Below, piece by piece: positions 22,632 through 33,797 of a DNA stretch of 64,000 nucleotides (within the stretch, counting starts at the first letter, position 1; each line of letters starts with the position of its first letter). The position numbers and the translations under genes were made by a program. The stretch spans positions 8,075,221 through 8,139,220 of the forward strand of contig CM055077.1 in the NCBI GenBank assembly GCA_029204045.2, written 5' to 3'. Source of the DNA: Tillandsia leiboldiana (lineage: Eukaryota > Streptophyta > Magnoliopsida > Poales > Bromeliaceae). The notes beneath the pieces are model-generated. The model worked only from the letters and a program-made list of their open reading frames with translations. It was not told the origin of the DNA and did not search any database.

Positions 22632-23982
22632 TATCGCGTATAAATTTGTCTATAAATTCAATATCAAGACATATTCCTCTCAATAATTTTCTTTTTGATA
22701 TTAATTGTTCTTAGCACAAATAGCAAAGAGTTTAATAATCGATACCCGAGGTATCAAATTCGAAGCTTAGCTTTTTTACATTTTCAGCTAAATTTATTTT
22801 AAAATAAACGAAACGGATAGCTTACTATTTTTCTCTCCAAAAAGAAAAGATCCTTCTAACAATCGTGGATAGGCAGGTTAAATGGTCATCTTTCACGTAC
22901 ACGTCCTATTCGTTTCAAAATTAGTGGTGGTTAGTGTTTGCGTGGATGCGAAAGAGAGACAAGTAGAGAGAGAAACGCTATCACCAAACTTTTTCAAACA
23001 AATTTTATTTTGATCCTTACATTAATTTTAAGCCTACTTTAGAGACTCTGAAATTTTATAAAAAGTTTACTGTATTAATCGTTATACACATTTACTACTA
23101 GAGGGCAAACTTACACACGGTAAATCTACATATTTATGTATCGTGTATTTATCAATTAGTTATTTAATTTTATTTCCAAATTGAATGATTAAATTATTAT
23201 GAATGAATGAAGGACCAATAAATGTCGTAGTGTACATATATATACAAATGAAATTTTTACTCGAAGGTAAAAACTAAAGGAAAATATTTTTAAAAGCTCA
23301 TGAACTAAATTGAACAATATCGAAAGTTTAAAGTTCTAGTACCAAAATGATACTTAAGAATGTTAAAGTTCAGGGACTAGTACAAGCAGTTTTTTTCTTT
23401 TTTTTTTTTCTTCCTCTTAAATTATTCTATCCACATCATATGAAATTTTTAAATTGAAAAAATGGTTCTTTTCCCCTGGGAACAGCAGCACGGGAGGTGC
23501 AACTGCCAACTCCTGTAAGCCGCTCACCTAATATTTGCATAATTATATCAAAGTCCTAAAAAGTTTAATACACATGCACCTAATCTAAGAAAAATAAATA
23601 AAAAAAAAAGGGAAAAAAAAGTGCGGATCCCACCCAAAAGTTTAAGCTACGAGATAGAAACACCACTCATATTATATATAGGTTAGAATTCTAAATTTTA
23701 ATCCTCATTTTTTTTTTTGCAATTAAATTCCTAATATTTATTATTTATTTCAATTAAGTTACACCATTACAAGAATCATTATCTCTGATGAAAACTGTCA
23801 TATGAGCACCAACCAGTAGTTGCCATATCAAAACCAAACATTGTAATGTGGCAATTTTTTTAATTGAAAAAATGAAACAATTTTCTTTAATGACATTTTT
23901 AACTTAATTAAAATTAATATTAATCATTAGAGATGGTTGGAATCTGGTACTCGCTTCGGTATCATATTTTATGAACCGCAAT
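22632..23982. other. AT-rich intergenic stretch
   Basis: I see no supported gene or RNA gene. Long A and T runs occur near 23395-23410, 23590-23620 and 23710-23720. Confidence 0.5.
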
Positions 23983-24013
23983 TGTCACGCCGCCCTGAGT
24001 TTTCAAAAGCGGA

Positions 24014-24109
<96 letters not shown>

Positions 24110-24739
24110 GGAAACATAACACCAGAACGTGACCAGATCGTCACGTGCATAAAAAAATTTCGATCCAAATGGACGGAGTCTCCCCTATACACGCACAGCT
24201 AGGCGAGTACAATGATATTACCATCCAATTGCAAACAAAGTTTTACTAACATGATATTAAACCACTAAAATATAACCCACAACTAATAATTCAAAAGCAT
24301 GATCCATTGTTAAGCCATACATTATAATAACCAGATAACTAAATAAATAATCAGAGAGAATCATGATTATAAAATTGTGTACTGAATATAAATCTAGATA
24401 AGCTGGCAATCTCGGGACAGCACTAGCGCAGGAATCTCTCATCAACGTCCCGACTGCTCACCACCTGACTGACCTGAAAGAGGGGTCACTCAAAGGGTGT
24501 GAGACACAACTGAATGTATCCCAGTGGGTACAACGAGCCGGAGACGAGCAAGTCGTACCTACTAGTATACTATAATCAAAAGGCAGTAAAGCAGTATGAT
24601 AGCAATAATAGGTGCGGGTATAAAAGAAACAATTGTAAAGTTGATATGACAACAGAACTAAATAACTGATATAAAAGCAATACTATATCATGCATCAGTA
24701 TATAAATAAGCAGATATACCCAATCATGTGCCACTGTTG
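23983..24739 (-). repeat. Truncated long LTR, 3' end, with a (TA)n microsatellite
   Basis: On the plus strand it starts TGTCACGCCGCCCTGAG, the 3' end of a minus-strand LTR. The block ACGGAGTCTCCCC near 24174 matches ACAGAGTCTCCCC near 12875 in the old LTR, and GTGTGAGAC with CCAGTGGGTAC follow as in the other long LTRs. The (TA)n run at about 24017-24102 was inserted or expanded near the end. The LTR is cut off at 24739, where a Sirevirus-type LTR begins. Confidence 0.6.
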
Positions 24740-25734
24740 TGTTACGGATTTATATGTTGGCGAATTTCGTAAAGTTAGTTGGAGTCTTGAAGATTGAAGA
24801 TGAAAACTTGAAGATCTATGACATCAATCTCAAAAAGAATGAATTCATAATGATCAGGTATGTTTAATTAAATATTTTTGATGATTTGAATTCATTCTAT
24901 TTGATTAGAAACATTTAGAATATTTTCTATGGCTTAAAAATAAAAAACTGGACATTTTGAGTGTTTGTGATCCGAACCAGACAGGTTCAGTCTGGACCCC
25001 GAACATAGATTGATTCATAAAAATTTTCAGTCCGGATCAGCCAGGCTTCAGTCCGGACCCCGAATATTGAATTTCTTATTTCGCATGAAACAGTCCGGAT
25101 CAGACCCATTCCAGTCCGGACCCCGAACCATTGTTTTTGAAATTTTTACAACAGTCTGAACCATGATGCGGAAAAATTCTGTTATGGACAATTTTTTATC
25201 CTTATATTATCTCCAAGGTTTCTAACTTATAAATAAATCCTATAGGTATTATTTTAAGGCATCGAAAAAAATATAGAAGAAAAGGAAAACACGTTCTATC
25301 TAAGATTCCTTGTTTCGATCTCTTGATCATCTTTTCGATCAAGAAAATTTATCGATTTGATTCTTGGGGTTTCTTAACTCTTTATATTTTTGCAAGAATC
25401 AAATTGATGAATATTTAGACGGTATTTTTCTTGTCTATCTATGATTTTCTAAGTATTCAAAATCACCATCACCAATAAACTATCAACGAGTTTCGGACGA
25501 AATATCGGCGCGTGGATTTGCGTGAAGACCGTGGATTCGGTGAAGGCCTTGTGGATTCAAGGTTACGACTTCATGGATTCGGATTTAGACGCGTTTGTGT
25601 GATCGAAACGTGCTACATTGGTAACGACCGTCGATTCGGTTAGATTTCGTGGATTCGAAGTTGGACTTCGTGGACTCGAAGTTGAACGCGATGTAGTGTA
25701 CACGATTTTTTCCTCGGTATCACTTTCGGTGTAC
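24740..25734 (+). repeat. Decayed Sirevirus-type LTR (solo or truncated)
   Basis: It starts TGTTACGGATTT and follows the same plan as the LTRs at 26514 and 33798: GTTGG-AGTC-TTGAAGA, a CAGGTATG-TTAATTAA block, CAGTCCGGATC repeats where the young LTR has GTACCGG motifs, and a run of GTGGATTCG palindromes (25500-25690). The end at 25734 (GTGTACA, followed by TGGTG against TGTTG before the start) is tentative. Confidence 0.55.
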
Positions 25735-26513
25735 ATGGTGTTTTTCTCATTTTATTGGTATGTCTTTCTCTTTGGTTTTTGTTGTTATTGTAGCGATCAT
25801 GAAACGGAGAATGGCTGTGCGATCGGCTCGAAAATGCGATGAACGGATCTCCCGGTGCAATTTTTAGAAGTTGATGGGTTTAAAAGAACTTTTAAATACC
25901 CATTAATGGCTTTTGGTGCTTTAAATTCCGTGCCGATATATGATGGGATTTTCGATAGATTTGGCACGCAAATCGAGAAAGAAACGGTTAAATTAAAAGA
26001 TAAAATTTGTTACAAAAGATAAGAGCGGTTATTATTATTACAAAGTCTCTTATAAATAGTGGGGAACCGGGGATCGGTTTTACTTTACACGTTAAAGAGA
26101 AAGAAACAAGAAAACCCTTATTTTTTCAATTTTTGTTAGCAAAAGAGAACTTCATCTTCTTCCTCGAGGTGTGTGTCGGAGATCGGAATTGGAATCGCCA
26201 TCTTCATTGGAGATCGGAGGAGGGAGCGCCATCACCGTCGGAGACTGGAGGTCGGAACGGAGCTGAACATCGTACCGTCGTCCTCGTCGGCAAGGAGATT
26301 AGTTCTTGCCTTTTCGTTATCTCTTTTTGTGATTTCGTGAGGTTTTTTCGTGGTTTGTTGGGCTTCTTGGGGTTTTTGTGGAGCAAAGGGTTGTAAGTGG
26401 AATCTTTACCGCCGTCGCCGAGCAAGACGGGAGGTCGTCGCCGCCGTCGAGCAAGACGGGAGGCCGCCGCCGCCGTCGATATGGTTGGGAGGCCGCCATC
26501 GATATGGTTGGGA

Positions 26514-27786
26514 TGTTACGGCATTTTGTGTTGGCACATTTCGTGAGTTTGAGTCGGAGTCTTAAAGGGAACAAATTGTCAAATCGGCTTTCGAAGACTC
26601 ATTGAAGATTCAACATGAGCTCAAGATAACACTCAGGTATGGTTAATTAAACCATGGTGATTTAAGTTCATTTATAACCATTGGAATCAGGAACTTAGTG
26701 AAAACCGGTTTAGACTTGGTTTTAGGAACTTGGATTTAACTTACAATCTATTTTAAGTTTGGTTTCCGGTACTTGGTTTGATTTGGATAAAGCTTATCTT
26801 GGAAAAATCAGTTGTTACATTACGTACCGGAACCACACTTGAAGTTCCTCTAACCCGACACAGAATTTTCTGTAAATTGCACTGTGTACCGGAACACGGA
26901 CTCGCGTACCGGAACACAATAGAAAAATCTGTGGTTTGCACCATTGCGTACCGGAACGTGATATTTGGTACCGGTACACAATGCCCCTTCGGGATAAATT
27001 TCCTAAACCGACTTTTATCTTTTTCCAAGGGCTATAAATAGATACTTAGGGTTTCTAAACGAGGGTGACCAATACGAATCAATTCAGAAACACTCGTGAG
27101 CAACCCTAGAGGCTGGTTTTTACCGTTCTTCTCTTTCGCCTCTATTAGGTCAATTCGACGGTTCTTCCATGATCTATCTTTCGTCGAATTGATCTAGTCT
27201 TTACTTAGAGATTTCTTCTACGGTTCCTTCATGATAATCTAAGCAAAGGATCACCATCGAAGCCTATATTCTATATCGGCTATTTGCGTCGTGGATTCGG
27301 CGTGACATCGTGGATTCGATGTGTTGAAGGCGTTTCGTGGATTCGAAACGTGTGCTCGTGGATTCGAGTGGCGTTCGTGGATTCGAACGTGTGCAGTGGA
27401 CGTGCAATCGGTGGAGCGCGAGGTCCGAAGAAATTGAAGGAGGGGTTGACACCTTGTTATTCTTCTTTTCTTAAAGGATTGTTATTGCGTGGACATCCAA
27501 CAGTTCAGCGCAAGGTCCGAAGAAGCTGAAGGAGGGGTTGAGTCCGTGGAGTCGGTAATCACCTTGTTATTCTTCTATTCTTAGTGGATTGTTATTGCGT
27601 GTTGGTCCCGTGGTTTTTCTCCTGTATTGGAGTTTCCACGTAAATCTCGGTGTGCTGTTTTTATTTTCCGCATTGGTTTTTATTTTGCACTGAGATTGAG
27701 TTTTTAAGTATTACACCTATTCACCCCCCCCTCTAGTTGTTTGATAGTACCTATTTAGATCCTTGTGGATCCTATAAAAACCTACA
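26514..27786 (+). repeat. 5' LTR of the Sirevirus-like element
   Basis: TGTTACGG...CCTACA. It has a TATA box (CTATAAATA) near 27032-27040, GTACCGG motifs before it, and a block of GTGGATTCG palindromes at 27285-27390. Confidence 0.93.
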
Positions 27787-27788
27787 AG

Positions 27789-27800
27789 TGGTATCAGAGC
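27789..27800 (+). promoter_or_regulatory. Primer-binding site, initiator Met-tRNA type
   Basis: TGGTATCAGAGC two bases after the 5' LTR. Confidence 0.9.
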
Positions 27801-27820
27801 GGGTTTTAGGTTTATCTATC

Positions 27821-29776
27821 ATGATGGGTGAAAGTGGTAATATTTATAGACCTCCTCTTTTTGATGGGACTAATTATGCTTATTGGAAAGTGCGGATGAG
27901 AGCTTTTCTCATCGCAATTGATGAGCGAGTATGGCAATCCGTGGAATGCGGTTGGGTGCATCCTGTTGAGGAAGTAGGAAATTCTACTACCCCAAAACCT
28001 CGCTCTAGATGGTCCAAAGAGGAATTTGAAAGATCTTCTTACAATGGGAAAGGTATGAACGCTTTATTTAACTCTCTTTCCTCGACTGAATTTACAAGAA
28101 TTTCCGCGTGTGAAACCGCGAAGGAAATTTGGGATATTCTCAAAATTACACATGAGGGTACTAATCTTGTAAAAATTCAAAAGCTCCAGATGCTTACAAG
28201 TCAATTTGACTCTATTCATATGGAAGAGCATGAATTGTTTACAGATTATTACACTAGACTTCAAGATGTAATTAATACATGTGCTAATCTAGGAGAAAAG
28301 ATCCCGGAGTCGAAAATTGTAAGAAAGATACTTCGGACTCTTCCGGAACGGTTTAGGGCAAAGGTTACCGCCATTGAAACCGTTAGTCATCCGGATGAGA
28401 TGAGTGTTGAGGAATTAGTAGGTGCTTTGCAAACTTATGAATTGACTTTTCCTACTAATCAAGTTTCTTCCAAGTCTTCTTCTAAGCTTACAGGTATTGC
28501 ATTCAAATCCACAAAGAAAGAAGATAGCGAATCGAGTTCCGACGATGAAATCTCTTTTGCCGATTTTGAAGAACAATTGGCGCGGATCACAAAGAAATTT
28601 TGTCGGAAATTTTGGAAGAATCGAACCGATGGATCTTCATCCACGAAACCATCTAAAGGATCATCGGGTTCTAAATCCTCTAACCTCAAATTCCTTGCAA
28701 AACCTTCTAAGGAAAAAGATGAATTCGAAGGGGAAATCCGATGTTATAGATGCAAAGGCTACGGTCATATTTCAACGGATTGTCCTACTCCGAAATTATA
28801 TAAAAAGAAGGCTTTGCAAGCGAAAACTTGGGACGATTTTACTTCTAATGAATCAACCTCAAGTAAAGAGGAAAAAATCGTTGCTTCTCATGCCTCTCAT
28901 TTTCCCTCTTCTAATAATTGTTTATCATCATTAGTCACTAACTCTACTCCTTTGATTTTGTATGAAACATCAACAACCGGCGGAGAGTCATCAAGTGAGG
29001 GGGAGTCGGACGAGGAAGAACTCGTTGAGGCATATCAACAACTTCTTGCGGAATCTAAGAAGATGGCCAAACATATCAAGAAGTTGAGAAAGCAACGACT
29101 TGAAGATCAAGACGAGAATCATGCTTTAAAGATCAAACTTCATGATCTCGAGGAGGAACGAGAGCTTTTATTGGATAATAATAAAATCCTCCAAGAAAAG
29201 ATAAATCAATCGGAAACGGTCGTTAATTCCCATATTAACAAGATTAATTTTCTTGAAAAGCAGTTTGAGGAAATACATGTCACCAATCAAGCATTGACCA
29301 AGCAAGTTCATCAACTTAAATCCGACATACAAAGGATTTCAACCGGTTCCAAGAAACTTGAATGTATGTCCGGATTAGGTCAAACAAGCAAGGTTGGTTT
29401 GGGATTCAAAAAGAACCAAACTGTGAATGCTTCAAGTTCCACAATGAAATTGAAAGGAAGAACTTGTCACTTGTGTGGACTTGAAGGACATTTGGTGAAG
29501 GATTGCCCGAAAAAGAGAAAGAAGAATTCTTCGGCAACTTCATCTACGGAGCGAACTCAACGGAATCAAAAGACACATCAAGTCAAAGGAGTTCACTCAA
29601 CCCACCAAAGGTCCGAGCCACAACATCAATCATACAAGTGGATCATTACGAGGCAAAGACCTAAGGTGGACCAACAGTCAAAGCGGACAACCCCCGGCCA
29701 CAACGAATCAAGACAACCCAAAATCCAGCGATTTTGGATTCGGAAAGGTGATATCTTTCCTTGTCTTAAGTTCTAA
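27821..29776 (+). CDS. Sirevirus-like Gag protein, 651 residues
   Basis: The first ATG after the primer-binding site (27821) opens a frame of 652 codons including the stop. The N-terminus is DUF4219/UBN2-type gag (FDGTNYAYWKVRM near residue 20). A Ser-rich acidic part follows. CCHC zinc knuckles start at about C308 (CYRCKGYGH) and C549 (CHLCGLEGH). Between them, about residues 405-525, lies a long coiled coil rich in Leu, Lys and Glu. Long gags with coiled coils are known for Sireviruses such as SIRE1. Gag would form the particle that packages the element RNA. The frame has no stop or shift. It ends before any protease motif, so this copy makes Gag only. Confidence 0.88.
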   Translation: MMGESGNIYRPPLFDGTNYAYWKVRMRAFLIAIDERVWQSVECGWVHPVEEVGNSTTPKPRSRWSKEEFERSSYNGKGMNALFNSLSSTEFTRISACETAKEIWDILKITHEGTNLVKIQKLQMLTSQFDSIHMEEHELFTDYYTRLQDVINTCANLGEKIPESKIVRKILRTLPERFRAKVTAIETVSHPDEMSVEELVGALQTYELTFPTNQVSSKSSSKLTGIAFKSTKKEDSESSSDDEISFADFEEQLARITKKFCRKFWKNRTDGSSSTKPSKGSSGSKSSNLKFLAKPSKEKDEFEGEIRCYRCKGYGHISTDCPTPKLYKKKALQAKTWDDFTSNESTSSKEEKIVASHASHFPSSNNCLSSLVTNSTPLILYETSTTGGESSSEGESDEEELVEAYQQLLAESKKMAKHIKKLRKQRLEDQDENHALKIKLHDLEEERELLLDNNKILQEKINQSETVVNSHINKINFLEKQFEEIHVTNQALTKQVHQLKSDIQRISTGSKKLECMSGLGQTSKVGLGFKKNQTVNASSSTMKLKGRTCHLCGLEGHLVKDCPKKRKKNSSATSSTERTQRNQKTHQVKGVHSTHQRSEPQHQSYKWIITRQRPKVDQQSKRTTPGHNESRQPKIQRFWIRKGDIFPCLKF

Positions 29777-31535
29777 ATAGCTTATGACTGTATGTAATGC
29801 TTTGATTGATTTTCCCTTCATATTTTTCTGAATCTCTGCATTACATGTTTTCAATGCTCTTCGTTTTTATGTTTTGTTTCTTTTAAGACAAAAGGTTTTT
29901 TAACGAACAAGTGCATTGAATGAAAAGGGTTTTCACTTTCAATCACTCCAATTTAATTTTATATGGATTATCAACTTTACTCTATAATCATAATCTTGAA
30001 GATACTTCATTATAGGAGTTTTTGATATTATAAGCATCAAATTTTAGAAATCATGTGTGATCTTTAGATGCTTAATCTATCTCGGTTGTGTGAATTCATT
30101 GTGATAAACGTGAGACAACCGATTGATTGAAATTTGGGTTTTAATTCTTTCACGTAAGAGATTGTATTCTTACAAGGGTAAATAAATGAATTTTTAAAAG
30201 ATGTGGAAAGAGTTACATCCGAAAGGAGTGTGAAAACTACCACCACATGCTGGAAAGAGCTGCCACCCCGGTCGTCCGGTTTGTGTGTGAAGCTACCACA
30301 TGTTATGGATGCTTGTTAGTATTTTATGAGAAAATCTTTAGTTGAAGCATTTGGAGATTTATATGCAAAACTCTTATATTTTGAACAATCTCCTGGTTGG
30401 TATAAGGTGGGATAGTTGAAAGATGCTCAAAGAGCCACCCTTAGGTATTTTAGTGATTATCTCATTTGAAAGGGTAGAATTCAAGATTGATGTCGTTTGG
30501 AAATCTCCGTATGTCATCTTTGTAAATCCGTTACATCTTGATAGACTTTGGATCTCAAGATTATTTTTGATGACTTGTGTTTGATGAATATAACATGAAA
30601 AACGGTTTATAATGTTTTACCTTTATTTTTCATGATTTTGGAGTAAATCTTTTTAATTTTGTGAAATTAATTGGATTGAATGACATCTATGTGAATTCAC
30701 TGTTTAAAGCACTTAAATTGATTTCTTGATGGAATACAAATCGGTATTTGAAAAGTTCCTAAAATTTGGATTTGTTTCAAGAAATTTTTGCTTTTTGGCT
30801 CTGTTGTTCCGGTACCTGCTTTTTAGTACCTGAAAATCCAATCCGGATTAGAAAATCCAATCCGGATCCCGAATGTGAAGTTTTCTGGTTTTTCACTTGC
30901 GTACCGGTACTACACTTTTAGTACCGGAACTACATTGCGGATCCGGATCCCCCTGCCTGTCAATCCGGATCCCGAACGATGGCTTTTCGGCTTTTACACT
31001 GCGTACCGGTACGCGGCTTCTGGTACCGGTACGTGATCTGGGATTCCTTATATTCCGAGACTACAATGTTTTATTTCATCTCTCCCACTTCAAAACCCTC
31101 CCTCTCTCTCTCTAAAACATCTCTAAGGGGTTTCTCATCAAGATCAAGTGATTTGTTGCTTTGATTTGTAAGTTTCTTCATTAATCTTGTTTACTTTTGT
31201 TTCAAAACCCTAGTTTTTAGGTTTTGATGTTTTATTTTGGGATTTTTGAGTTGATCCTTACTCTAAATGAAATCTCTTGCTTAAATCACTCTTAATTCAT
31301 GTTTAGAACATATATGGTTGGTTTCTATCTAATTAGATTCATGTTTCCATGCTTATTTGTTTGAATCTAACTTTTTCATATGTTCTTAGCATAAAAGAAA
31401 TTGAGAATTAGGGCTTTTAATGTAAATGATTTTTAAATGATGAAACATCAATTGTGACTTGTTTAGAATGTTTCTTGGACATGTTTAAGCCTTCCTATAC
31501 GATCAAATCATAGTGCATTGTGTTCTTTGTAGGAA
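29777..31535 (+). other. Non-coding middle region and possible leader of ORF2
   Basis: No integrase or reverse transcriptase remnant is seen where pol should lie. 30790-31030 carries CCGGATCC and GTACCGG motifs as in the LTR U3. CT-rich sequence at 31090-31115 and a donor-like TTGTAAGTTTC near 31166 follow. An acceptor TTTGTAG stands at 31526-31532, just ahead of ORF2. This looks like a promoter, a 5' UTR and a leader intron; it is inference. Confidence 0.45.
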
Positions 31536-32903
31536 ATGGCATTTTCATGGCTTCTTGCACTAGTGGTTTTGATGGCCACTGGAAGTGGACGTGGTCGCGG
31601 TTCTGGAAAGAAAAAGGCTACCAAACGATCACGCTACGAGGATTCAACTAGCTCAGAATCTGAACACTCCTCAGAATATGAAGAGGAATCAGTTCAAGGA
31701 AAGGGGAAAGCACCTTTGGCTTCAAGGAAAAAGAAGGGTGCGGATTCTCCTTCGCGTAGAAGTACCGGTGGACCGGAAATACGCGAGCGCTCTCAACGGA
31801 GATCAAATGTTGATGAAAGTGAACCGCATGTGAGTGCAAAACGCCGTGCCAAATTTGCGAACCGCACATGCATTGGAGAGCGACACGTGAACTTTAACGA
31901 GCTATGTCGTGAGGTGCCAGACTTTGCAAGGCTTTTGGAACGAAGCCATATTCGGCCACTTGGCAGAGTTCAACCTAAGATGGGCTTTTGTGTGGAGATC
32001 ATCAGGGAGTTCTACATGCGAGGTAACATACTTCAAAAAGACCATGAAACCGGAGCTTTCGTCTTTGAAACAACAGTTAGAGACGTCAAGTTTGACATTA
32101 CTCCAGCAGTAATTGGTGCAAACCTTGGATTAGCTGTTGACACTTCTGGTCTTTATTACACTGAGGGTAATTTCCAACATGATACCCATTGGGATATGGT
32201 TGTGGACTCTATTTGCAAGGCAGGGACGCGCACGAACAGATCATATGTTGAATCAAAGGACCTAAAACCAGAGTATCATATTTTGTCCTTAATTGTATGC
32301 TACAACCTATTGCCCACACTGGGGACCAAAAGGATTCGATGGGATCGATTGTTACTTCTCTTTGTCCTCGGTCACCCGGAAAGTGCAAATGGAATTAACA
32401 CAAACATTCCATTTCTCATTTGGCAGCAAATGGTACATGTCATTGAAGGATCAAGGCAACGTGACCTTCTACCGTATCCAATCTTGATTACTAGTATTCT
32501 GGAAGATCACGGAGTTGACATTTCTTGTGCCAAATATGATTATGGCTTGGGGGCAATTGATGGAATCACTTTAGCCAAGTCAATCAGCACTTTGAAGACT
32601 TTTGGGCATACAAAAGCCTATGCAAGTGAAGCGACAGTGAGTGCACCACCTCGTCAAGAATCTCCTGAACCAGATGAGGTCATAACTCTTCAAACCTTGC
32701 ATCGGGATGTTCGTTCATTAAAGCAAAGGATGGAGCAAAGGATGGAGCAAGGCTTCAAGAAACTTGAGGATGGTTTAAAGAAAATCTTCGATATCCTTGG
32801 GTGCAAACATGATGATGTGGTCACTGGAGCAACTGCACCGAGTACATCGCATGGTCCAACATCACATGATGATGATGATGATGATTCAAATGAGGATGAG
32901 TGA
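31536..32903 (+). CDS. Plant-transposon-protein-domain ORF (ORF2) in the Sirevirus-like element
   Basis: A 455-residue frame. The ATG at 31572 is likelier than 31536, since it starts MATGSGRGRG and drops a hydrophobic stub. A basic, Ser/Glu-rich N-terminus (KKKATKRSR, nuclear-signal-like) precedes a globular domain of about residues 105-345. That domain resembles the 'putative plant transposon protein' domain (Pfam PF20167) by its NFNELCREVPDFARLL, EIIREFYM and WDRLLLLFVLG-type stretches. The C-terminus has a short coiled coil and an acidic Asp tail. The function of this domain is not established; related ORFs are found in plant non-autonomous elements. It sits where Sireviruses carry an env-like ORF and is read on the element's sense strand. 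No stops or shifts. Confidence 0.75.
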   Translation: MAFSWLLALVVLMATGSGRGRGSGKKKATKRSRYEDSTSSESEHSSEYEEESVQGKGKAPLASRKKKGADSPSRRSTGGPEIRERSQRRSNVDESEPHVSAKRRAKFANRTCIGERHVNFNELCREVPDFARLLERSHIRPLGRVQPKMGFCVEIIREFYMRGNILQKDHETGAFVFETTVRDVKFDITPAVIGANLGLAVDTSGLYYTEGNFQHDTHWDMVVDSICKAGTRTNRSYVESKDLKPEYHILSLIVCYNLLPTLGTKRIRWDRLLLLFVLGHPESANGINTNIPFLIWQQMVHVIEGSRQRDLLPYPILITSILEDHGVDISCAKYDYGLGAIDGITLAKSISTLKTFGHTKAYASEATVSAPPRQESPEPDEVITLQTLHRDVRSLKQRMEQRMEQGFKKLEDGLKKIFDILGCKHDDVVTGATAPSTSHGPTSHDDDDDDSNEDE

Positions 32904-33039
32904 TCTCTTTTCCTTCTTGTTTTTGGTTTTCAGTTTCCTTTCACGTTGTGATGAACAAGAACTCTAATCGTCTTGTAACTAAGAACTTATCCTCCTAGTA
33001 TTTTTACTTTTTGTTTATATTAACCGTTTGACAATTTGT

Positions 33040-33245
33040 GACAAAAAGGGGGAGAACGGAAATAACGGAAATGATGGACATATCATAAAAAGGGGGAGAC
33101 AGAAACGGAAATGATGGACATATCATAAAAAGGGGGAGACAGAAAATAATGATTGCATCACAAAGGGGGAGGATATAGATGCTCAAGACAGGGGGAGAAC
33201 ATGGATGCTCTTGGATGCTCAAGATAGGGGGAGATAAAGAACAGA
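33040..33245 (+). promoter_or_regulatory. Series of polypurine tracts before the 3' LTR
   Basis: Five AAAGGGGGAGA-type tracts lie near 33045, 33090, 33130, 33163 and 33190-33230. The one used for plus-strand priming, AAAGGGGGAGAT, abuts the 3' LTR at 33786-33797. Multiple polypurine tracts upstream of the 3' LTR are reported for Sireviruses. A unit GGAAATGATGGACATATCAT between two of them is itself repeated. Confidence 0.7.
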
Positions 33246-33668
33246 TTGAAAGAGCCACAAAACAAAAGCTGGAAAAACAAAAGAACCAAATGGAAGACGA
33301 ATCAAATGTAGGATTTTAACTTCTAACGACTAACGTTTGATTTTGTTTGGAGTTTTGTTTTGCAGGAATTACATCACTTTAAGACTCCAAGTCCTAAGTC
33401 ATAGAGTATGTTCTAGGACTGTTTGGTTCAAATGTATTTTGTATTTATTGGATAAAGAACAGATTGAAAGAGCCACAAAACAAAAGCTGGAAAAACAAAA
33501 GAACCAAATGGAAGACGAATCAAATGTAGGATTTTAACTTCTAACGACTAACGTTTGATTTTGTTTGGAGTTTTGTTTTGCAGGAATTACATCACTTTAA
33601 GACTCCAAGTCCTAAGTCATAGAGTATGTTCTAGGACTGTTTGGTTCAAATGTATTTTGTATTTATTG
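33233..33668 (+). repeat. Perfect tandem duplication of 218 bp
   Basis: Copies 33233-33450 and 33451-33668 start GATAAAGAACAGATTG and read identically. The lack of divergence shows a recent event, perhaps template switching during reverse transcription. Confidence 0.9.
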
Positions 33669-33797
33669 GATCTTTCACGCAAAGAAAATCAATGTTTTGG
33701 TGATAACATTGAGTTTCGTCTTTTTGGTTTAAGATGAGTGACTTGAGCGACTTTATGTATTTTTGGGTTTTGTCACGAAATTGCCAAAGGGGGAGAT

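Noticed and set aside
23962..24192. Ile-Tyr repeat protein frame
   Set aside because: Translation of a (TA)n microsatellite.
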